DNA of 64,000 bases from Zygnema cylindricum (Eukaryota > Streptophyta > Zygnematophyceae > Zygnematales > Zygnemataceae): assembly GCA_037447655.1 (NCBI GenBank), contig JBBHKE010002488.1:69536-133535 (forward strand). Reading direction: 5' to 3'. The notes beneath the pieces were generated by a model. It worked only from the letters and a program-made list of their open reading frames with translations. It was not told the origin of the DNA and ran no database searches. Of this stretch, positions 56,153-64,000 are shown in pieces; positions within the stretch are counted from its first letter, which is position 1; the number at the start of each line of letters is the position of its first letter. The position numbers and the translations under genes are program-made.

Positions 56153-56287
56153 TGTCTGTTGTGCCGACGCTCTGATGGAGAAACGACTATGCTTCTCTCT
56201 GACTATTGCAATTTGGGATTCTATAAAGAGTGTTTGGTTCCACCTCTTCACACTATCCCGGTTGGACTATGGTTCTGCCACGGGTGA
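56153..56287 (+). pseudogene. PHD finger at the Pol C-terminus of the Ty3 element
   Basis: A PHD-type zinc finger, a domain that usually reads histone H3 tails. It shows the Cys4-His-Cys3 layout: CLLC at the start, 12 residues including SDGETTMLL, then S-D-Y-C (family C-D-x-C), LGFYKEC (family GxHxxC), PPLHTIPVGLWFC, H-G and a stop where the last Cys should be. So Cys3 is Ser, the His is Tyr and Cys8 is TGA, each explained by one base change. It lies on the same open frame as the post-integrase region and just before the polypurine tract, hence part of the element's Pol. RING or FYVE fingers fit worse because of the P-x-G-x-W-x-C ending. Confidence 0.75.
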
Positions 56288-56338
56288 CATGACCTATCGG
56301 TTGTCCTTACCAGCTCCCCTGCATGCTAACGAGCTAGT

Positions 56339-56348
56339 AGGGGGGGAA
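56339..56348 (+). other. 3' polypurine tract of the Ty3 element
   Basis: AGGGGGGGAA immediately before a 1.1-kb repeat unit, where plus-strand DNA priming is expected. Confidence 0.65.
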
Positions 56349-56589
56349 TTCCATCTATACTTACCTGACCTTGCTTTGTCTTTTGTTTATTTTGCTTAGT
56401 CCATTTGTTTGGCATCTTTCGTCTTTTCGAGCAGATTTATTTATTATTTCTTGCAGTATATATGCTTTGTACTCTGGTTGTGATCGCGCATATTGTACAT
56501 ATGTAATGTTTATCCATTTTTTGGTGTTTATCGGCGACCCAAACTCGATTTGATGCATGCCATTCACGGTTGTACTGTCATGCACGATA
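56349..56589 (+). repeat. Direct repeat R1 (start of the Ty3 LTR)
   Basis: About 240 bases beginning TTCCATC, repeated at 57445-57685 with about 90% identity by eye. It starts right after the polypurine tract, so it is probably the left end of the Ty3 3' LTR. It does not begin with TG. Confidence 0.75.
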
Positions 56590-57444
56590 GCTGTCATGCC
56601 GTAAAACGTCGGCAGGTATTATTACTTAGTCATATACTAATTGACGTATAGGCGACGTGACAAGTTCATATCCAAGAGTACAACTTGAGATATGGATGGG
56701 ACAAAGACTGATTATACTCACGTACGGCACAGTGAGAACACGATGTGGAATCAGCGTGGAACTAGACTGCGATACGGCATCGGATGTCAAGAACTCAAAC
56801 AGCTCCAAACCTAACAGATGTTTGAAGTCATGAACCCTCGGAGGTTCATGCATTATTTTTGCTTAGCTTAGGGAGGGTTTTCATCCTCGAGGTGTAGATG
56901 TAAGGCATTCCGTGGTGGCCACGTAGCGGTCGTCTCTAGAAACTGGCAGCAATTTATACAAACTTGTGTGCTCAAAGATATATAAGAATTAGTGTGGTTG
57001 TACGGTTAGCGAAAACATAGGATAAATGCCATTTGGCATTTTAGAAACAATTGCAAATTAAGAACGGGAATCCAACATTGGAAGTTTGTCGTTTTCTAGC
57101 ATGCGTTTTTCTCCGGATTTGTCGATCTGTTTGATAGTTAGGGTTTCTTCTAAGTATTTTAGTGACAAGCTAGTTTCGAGTTAGGGTTTCCAAAGAGGCT
57201 CGTAGTTTGATGCTGGTGAACTATCTCTGAGCTCCATATTCTCTCTTGTAACAAGTCCTTACATAATCTACTGGTGCAAACCGGTCTGCAAGGTTTCCCT
57301 CCAAACTGTTGTCTACTTATTGTGGTGTGCGACTTGTGTTTGTAGACTTTGTGCTTTCTTGCTGTCAGAGCGTTGACTGTACAGGCTAGCTCTCGTCCTG
57401 TCTGGCTTTGTGGGAATACTGGCTATCTCGGCTCCTTCGTCCAG
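56590..57444 (+). repeat. Body of the putative Ty3 LTR
   Basis: No gene. By position it is the rest of the first LTR copy; the R1-to-R2 distance gives a unit of 1096 bp. It contains GTTAGGGTTTC motifs and an oligo-T-rich stretch but no recognised coding sequence. Confidence 0.5.
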
Positions 57445-57685
57445 TTCCATCCTTACTTACCTGACCTTGCTTTGTCTTTTGTTTATTTTGCTTAGTCCAT
57501 TTGTTTGGCATGTTTCGTCTTTTTGGGCAGATTCATTTATTATTTCTTGCGGTATATATGTTTTGTTCTCTGGTTGTGGTCACGCATACTGTACATATGT
57601 AATGCTTATCCATTTTCTAGTGTTTATCGGTGACCCAAGTTGGATTTGATTCATGCCATTCACGGTTGTATTGTCATGCACGACA
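57445..57685 (+). repeat. Direct repeat R2 (second LTR copy, truncated)
   Basis: Second copy of the 240-base unit. A tandem LTR arrangement, one complete plus one partial, would explain it. The open frame shared by R1 and R2 (LLCLLFILLSPFVWH...) is not taken as a gene. Confidence 0.75.
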
Positions 57686-59723
57686 TTTATTTTTTGAGTC
57701 CATTTTGCTTTTATTCTATAATTCCAATAACCCTAAAGTCAAAAACACACCCAAAATGGGAAGTTAACGGACTGTTTAGACCGTTCAAATTGAAAATTAG
57801 TATGGAATGTTATTTCAGAACATTATTTAGGATAAAAAAGTGCAAATGTTTGTTAAAATGTGCGAAGGAATAAGTGATTGCTTTCTTTTTGCAAAATGGA
57901 AAAAACTGTGCAGTGTGAACATGTACCTATCATTTCTCTGAAGTTATTAAAAATTATTTGATTGGGAGTTTTTTATAAATCAGAAATTATTAGTGTAGCA
58001 TTAAGGCCATGGTTCTATTAGGCGATGTTAGTAAACGTAAAAATACTGTTACTGAAGGCCCTCGTTCCATTGCGTCGGCTCAGTAACCAACATTTTTTGC
58101 GTGGCACATGCTGGTTGGTTCCACGTAAGAAACTATTACGATTGTGCAAATCTATATAGAACCTTCGACGGCATGGTGATAACGCAATATCTACCACTGG
58201 AGGTAAAAAGTGCGTCGTACGACGTATCGAATACAATCTGCACGAGCGGATGAAACCTAAGATTTGTAAAAGCGTGCGAAAAATGTCAGAATGGTTAGTG
58301 GATGCCAACTAGAGCGTGAAAGAATATCCTCCGTCAAAGATTTTCTCGCGGCTCTGGTGGCCTCCTATCCATCCTGGCGGAAGGCACATGGTCAATGCGA
58401 TGTGTAGCCACCTGATAGCGCGTTCATCGTGGATATTTTTTCACTTTTCCACGTGGCAAAATGCCATACGTTCAGGCTCTTAAAATTGACCTCCTTCACG
58501 TCCCTTATTGCAAACTTAAAGGTTCGACCGATGGTGTATCTGATCCTGCATCCGACGGTCAAGATTTACGCCCATAAACTTGGAGAATCAAATCAGTCGT
58601 TGCCTTTTTTTTGACAAAAAAAAAATTGGTACGGCACTGTGCGAAAGTACGACATTCAATAAACAACCTCATTTTTCCCCTAATGGAACTTAACCCTAAA
58701 TCACTCGGTATTAGATTAGTGATGTAAATCAAAGGATTAACCGTTAATACTCCACCGTCACCCCGCAACATGAAAAATATAATTTTAAAATAGTATACCT
58801 ATTGACATAAAGTGCTAATACAGTACACTGAAGAATCGTTAACTCTCATAGCGAGAGAATCCTGGACTGGTTAACCCCTACATTGTATAAGTTATAAAAA
58901 GACTGGAAATGAAAAACAGGAACTAGATGCCGAGCAATTTTTGGGCATAATTGGTATTTTTGACTCCAATAGAAGAAAGGAATGCCGATAAGGACGAGGG
59001 TTCTATATGAATCATTCTTCTCAAAATACCCAATGGACAAGAAAACGTTCAATAAGCGACAATAGACCTAGAACGGCAATACTACTACAAAATAAAAGTA
59101 CAAACAAAAGAGAGTCCTCGATAACAACCCGATTAATTTTTGTACAACAAACGTGTTAGAAGAGTAGTCTTCCCTTAGATGTCCGTTTGGTGTTTATTGC
59201 TTCTTTGGGTGTTTTCAGTTTACCTACCATCTTTTAGTATTTTCGTTGCTTTTGCCTTGCTTATCTTTTTTGTTTTATTCCCTCCACATGTAGTTTTTCG
59301 GTTTTAGCACTGGTGCCTCCTTTCGTTCCCATGGACTCAGATGGTTTACCATCGCGCTATTCAATAAAGTTCAGCACCTCATATTAGAAAACCCCAAAAA
59401 ATAAACCTTTCTACAGATCACTCCACCATTGAAAAACATCATGTTGTTGTCGAGAAAAGACAAAATATCCTCAGAACTGTCCAAGAATTTTAGACAGCAG
59501 AGGGGCATTCACTAAAAGAAACACGATGACAACAAAAAACGCTCCAAAATAAATTAAAAATACGACTACCAATCTCACTAATCTGCGTTATTCACCACAT
59601 TCTACCTTTACGTGCCAAGAAAAAAAAAGGGGGGAGAAAAAAAGGGAAGATCATCGACAAAAGAGGAAAGACCGTCAACAAAAAAGGGAGAAACTGAGCT
59701 TATATTTCTCCAAACCTATCTCT
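57686..59723. other. Intergenic stretch between Ty3 and DVR
   Basis: Two kilobases with no recognised gene. A 96-codon minus-strand frame (58018-58308) has no family similarity that I recognise. The segment next to 59723 should contain the DVR 3' UTR and its polyadenylation site; a minus-strand ATAAA-type signal may lie near 59270, but I cannot fix it. Confidence 0.5.
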
Positions 59724-62700
59724 CTAAAAGACAGCCTGGTCTCCTAATTCCTGTCCCGCCATTCCTTCTCTCACAACTCGTTCAAAAAATTGATCCAAAG
59801 TATCTTTCCCGTAACTCGGAGTTGCTTCTGCATCATATTCCTTAGTCTCCGGATTATAAATCAACATACTCTCGGCCGCATAATACCGTCCAATTTTTCC
59901 AAATTCTGCCGCATCTTCCAAAGACGGAAAACCTTTCGCCAAAAAGTCGAGAATACCGATCACAAAGTCCATCACTTGAATGGGAACTTTGATAAATTTG
60001 GGCTCTTTACCGACAATATTGAACAACATTTCGCCTTGCTCCAGTGGAGTGAGAGCCTTAGAAGGTCCACCGATCGGGAGTACCTTGTTTATTTTACTTT
60101 TATCTGGAGGAAAGACATAGTTTTAGACAATTAACCATTTTGTCGAAACTTTTTGAAGAGTGAAAAACCTCACTCAACGAAAGACATAGTTGTAAAAGAA
60201 TAGCATTTTGTTCTTTACTTTTATGGCTGCAAATGCTAGGTGAAAACCCTCATAGAGTTGAAAATATAAGTTGTAAACGACTAACATTTAAACATTTTGT
60301 TCTTCACTTAAACCTCTTTTCCCTTAAAACCTCTTAAAAACAAGAGGCAAAAAACAACATCCGTTTTAGAAAATGCTTAATACAACCACGGTGATGATGA
60401 TGGAATTTAAAAAACAAAAAAAACCTAACATGAAATCTCACAGGGATCAGAAAAAGGGATTGTCAAACCTGTGAGGCATTCTGCAATAAAGTCGGCGAGA
60501 TCCTCCTCACTTATGGGCTTACAAGCACAAAGTTGACCGTCTCCAAACATGACATAAGGTCCTCCGTTTTTTACACTCTCCACCTGACAAGATCCTCAAA
60601 GAGAGCCTTAAAAACCTTTCTACAAGAAAAATCTAAAGCAGCCAAAAAATGATAAGAACAAGGTGACTGATAAACTTCCCATCATCAAAGATTCTGTTTA
60701 TCCCTTTCAAATCGTTTGAGCAAAAATCACACTTGAAAATTGCCGAAAAATTATGGGTCAACAATAGTTGACTTCATCCCCTAAAAGTGTAATATTAACT
60801 GTTACTCGAAGACTAGAGATCTCTTGTAAAATACTCACCTGTCCTCCCAAGGATTTGAAGAAGGCTGTTGGTCTCACAATACTGTGAGTCACTTCCGGAT
60901 CTGCCTGAAGTTCAGCTTCAAATTGAAGCTTGGCCCTTTGAAACTCCAGGAGAGGCTTCTGAACACAAATCGCTGGTCCCAAAAACCACTATCTTCGGTT
61001 TTAAGGATTTTTTTTAAGTTTTTCAGGGCTCTCGACGTTTTTTAGAGTCTGTTGGGGTTTGTTAGAGGTTTCCAGTCTTGCTTATCAAATGAGGAGAGTC
61101 AACAAGGAATTCCTTTCTTAAACTATACTACCGGGGTTGACTCCACTTAAAAACAAACGATCAAGAGCACACTATTTACCTGCCATTCATTTGTTTAATA
61201 GGTCCTGCAGTTATGAATAGTGGATGCGACCCCTACACTGTTTACCACCCTTGATGTGGGCTGTACATGTTTAACAGTGGTAATCCACACTTGCAATTTT
61301 CAAGGACCAGATGCTCTCCATTCTAGCTCACGTCTAGTACTAAATAACCTTTCTTGAGTCTTTCAAACCACAAGTTACCAGATACTAAACAATGTTTTCT
61401 TATCATGACTCAACAAAAATCAGCAAAACATGAAACAAGACTTGGATAGTGGTATCTGCCAGAAATCTCGGGGTTTTTTAGATCATTTTGCAACACCGAT
61501 AAACAATATTGGCCCAGCATAAGACAAGCAATGGATTGTGGAAAAGAAGGCTAGTATGGAATGATGGAGTCAACACTGCCAATAGTAACAAAAAAGTACA
61601 AAACAAAATGGGGAAAGTTCAAGGCAAGCATACCAGAAAGTAGGACAAAGTGAGAAGCACCAGCTGCCTTGCCAGCAAGAAGACTGTTCTTTGTTGCCTC
61701 ATAGTCTATCTTCCACGAATCCTGTCCTACCAAACCGTCGCCAATGGAAGGAGGTGCCATTAGCCTACGAACTAGATGGGAGAATAACCAACTGTCCTAA
61801 GCAGTAATTCGATTTAATTATCAACTATCAAACACTTGTGCTCGAAAAAGCATTGAACATTGATATTTACATTCATAACATACTTTCTTTGCTTTCAGGT
61901 GACGCAAAAGTAAATCACAGCCTAGTTAAAAAAGAACTTGACTCAGAACCTTCAGTGGAAAATAATGCTTGCAAAGTTTCTTGAGGTGTTCCAATTCGGC
62001 TCACTTCTGCATGTCCACTAGAGATACTTACAACATTTTGTGCAGAGAAAAACAAGTAGTGTACACCATAAATCACTATCTTTGTTAAGAAATACATAGC
62101 GCGGGATTTATCTAAGTGTTTCTAATTCTAATTTATGTTTGAAAGACATGGAAGCAACCGCTTACAAAATTGGCGTTAAGAAACAAATAACTAGAATTAT
62201 TAATGCTGTTTTATGTTTAGGGCCAGCGAATTAGTGTTATTAGCGCTGATAGCGATTCAAGTGTAGCATAGAAAAGGCACACAACCAACTGTAATTAGCC
62301 TGGACTACAGCTACTTTAAACCATTTTTTGACAACAACACATGATTTGTGATGGACCACGATAATCAGCCTACACTACACATTAGAGTATAAAGTGTTAG
62401 CACATTAATTTCCCAGTACACTTCACATTCACATCTATTCGAGTAAAAGAAAAAAAAAATCTCCGCATGACTAAATAAGAAAAAGCAACAGGAAAGAGCC
62501 ATTATAGCAAAGACTTCAAATATTCAAAATAAAGACAACCCCCATTGAACCTCCTGCAAATGAGGAAATAGACTATGTTCCCACATGATTTAGTACAGGT
62601 TACTGAATTAGAACCTATTACAACTAGGTGTAGATGAGAAAATTACTCCAGATTTCAGGTTATTATGAACGAGTTATTTCTAGCGCATAACTATAGTATG

Positions 62701-63158
62701 AATTATATACTACAGACTGAAACTACCAAAGGTCAAAATGAATAAATGATTAATTACAAGCAATGTATCCTACTTGCTTCTTTCATTCAAACTGTATGTC
62801 GACTTCCCGTAACACTGCTTCTTTACATACCGTGGCTCCTTAACGGTTAAAGACTCTCAAAAACCCTTCAACAAAATCCTAAAACAAACTTAAAAAACGC
62901 GAATCCTAGAAAAAAACCCTAAACAACCATAAAAAAAGTCGCGTCTGTAACACATCAAGGCAGGAGCACAATTCACCTTTTTGCCGCCTGTACGGCTGGC
63001 GAGGCAAGAAACCACAACATCCACTTTGGTATCTCCTAGGACAGAGTTGAGAGACTCCAAACTTGTGACATCTCCAAAACGGACGTCTCCACCTTCAAAC
63101 TCAGCCCGTGTCTTTTCCATATCCCCCTTGCCTCCAATTCCACTCTTTTCCCTTGCAA
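59724..63158 (-). CDS. DVR: Divinyl (proto)chlorophyllide 8-vinyl-reductase, 3' five exons
   Basis: Plastid enzyme of chlorophyll synthesis; it reduces the 8-vinyl group of divinyl chlorophyllide or protochlorophyllide with NADPH. Exons (minus): 63158-62977, 61721-61634, 60972-60839, 60583-60469, 60103-59724, all with GT-AG introns of 1255, 661, 255 and 365 bp and matching phases (1 at entry, then 0,1,0,1). The spliced reading is open for about 298 residues and ends TAG. Plant-type landmarks: [110 protein letters not shown] and EGMAGQELG. It is an NmrA-like/extended SDR family protein. About 115 residues (transit peptide and the Gly-rich NADP motif) are missing compared with Arabidopsis DVR; they should be upstream of 64000 after another intron. 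No stop, shift or splice defect was seen, so the gene looks functional. Confidence 0.95.
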
Positions 63159-64000
63159 CTGAACTCCAACAGACACCAAAGTTTAAAAAAAATAATAATA
63201 ATGTGCATTAGGATTCCCAAACTGTCTAGTAAACAAATCTTTGGGGGGCATCCATCACATGATGCTACACCGCGAATCGTTATCAGCGTCAATGGATTTT
63301 CTTCCACGTAAAACATCTTTCCTCTGTGCACACTTGTCGCATTATTAATCCAACGGTGCAACAGAAAGATAAGTATCTTGCCTTCCAAACAGCGGTCTTC
63401 AAACAGCAATTGGACAAGTGTGCAAGGCGAAAATATGACTAAGGTGGCAAAAAAAACATTGAAGCTAATAGCAATTCACGGTGTAGTTGAAAAGCACCAA
63501 CATAAAGAATGAACGCTGGAAAACGCGGTTTTACGATACACCTAACGAATAGTGAAACCCTTGAAACAATAAATTTTTAAAATGGAAATGGTGAAACACG
63601 CATTACTAATTTATGATTCACAAAAATGGTGCATACTTGTTGGAAATGGTTTAAACTGAGGTTTCATTTTATTTTTTTCCCCTAGGAGATGAGTGGTCAA
63701 CACATGGAAACCTAAAAATGCTAAAATATGTTAACTGTGTTTAATTGCCTATTTTGAACGTTGTCTGTCCTTTGAGGCCTTGATTCCTCGTTGAATTGGA
63801 ATATATACGTTTGATAAGACATTTTCATTAAGTGTACTAAATTTTCCTTGAAAGCAAAATTTTACCAGTTGCTTACATTGTACTTGTTACAGAATTTGCC
63901 ATTTCTATGAATTGAGAATTTCTTTCCACGTCCCTAATTCTTGCTGAACACATATCAAATACAACTAAAAAATGCCAATATTAACAAGAAGAAGGACATT
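63159..64000. other. 5' part of a DVR intron
   Basis: The acceptor TTCAG (minus) at about 63163-63159 precedes the first visible exon. I searched the minus strand to 64000 for the Gly-rich GxxGxxG exon and found none, so this looks like intron sequence longer than 840 bp. Confidence 0.65.

Noticed and set aside
56371-57649. Two similar hydrophobic open frames (LLCLLFILLSPFVWH...) that might be small membrane proteins
   Set aside because: They are the two copies of the Ty3 LTR repeat; no start context, partner or codon-level evidence, and non-coding similarity extends beyond both ends.
1-57685. An endogenous virus (pararetrovirus or retrovirus) among the RT-bearing sequences
   Set aside because: All RT, integrase and protease pieces follow Copia or Ty3 order; no envelope, movement or coat protein was seen.
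58018-58308. A 96-codon minus-strand open frame as a gene
   Set aside because: No recognisable domain, no splice context, and its composition matches surrounding non-coding DNA.

Overview
The window looks like nuclear DNA of a streptophyte, most likely a charophyte-grade alga or an early land plant. The evidence is one spliced, plant-type divinyl (proto)chlorophyllide 8-vinyl-reductase gene (DVR) at the right edge, with introns of about 0.25-1.3 kb, next to more than 55 kb of nested LTR retrotransposons. I cannot name the species. No bacterial features were seen. Family letters A-H and fragment I are my own labels.

The outermost element is a decayed Ty3/Gypsy-type retrotransposon on the + strand, broken into three blocks: 1038-3714 (gag, protease, first part of a cytosine-5 DNA methyltransferase), 20729-22074 (methyltransferase C-terminus, reverse transcriptase) and 54824-57685 (integrase, PHD finger, polypurine tract, LTR repeats). 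The order is gag-PR-DNMT-RT-(RNase H not found)-IN-PHD. A retroelement carrying both a DNA-methylation writer and a histone-reader-type finger is the most interesting content here.

Inside the methyltransferase sits Copia element A(+) (3715-20728, 5-bp duplication CAACG/CAAGC). It was itself hit by element D(-) (5007-13040, duplication CTATT), by solo LTR E (16633-17868) and by solo LTR F (18505-19888, duplication GTTGA). D(-) contains the A2(-) copy (8259-12953) and an E-like LTR piece (7928-8258).

Between the Ty3 RT and integrase lie five units. A(-) spans 22075-41627 and contains B(-) 24882-31337 (duplication TCCCC) and C(-) 32424-39829 (duplication CATAT/CTTAT); C(-) in turn contains solo LTR E 36320-37555 (duplication GCATC). 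G(+) fragment is 41628-43430. Copia fragment I(-) is 43431-44188 plus 50640-51281, split by the youngest full-length element B(+) 44189-50639. C(+) fragment is 51282-53405. H(-) is 53406-54823. Window positions 1-735 hold two more LTR pieces.

Three traits recur across the Copia families. The primer-binding site matches the half-tRNA(iMet) site of Drosophila copia (GGTTATGGGCCCA). Gag starts on an ATG inside the LTR and reads through that site (...QVMGPP). The LTRs carry an antisense tRNA-like box A/box B module, in the best copies followed by a T-run.

Nearly all transposon genes are pseudogenes. DVR is the only apparently functional gene and lacks its 5' exon(s), which should lie beyond 64000. 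Positions 57686-59723 and 63159-64000 hold no gene I can recognise.
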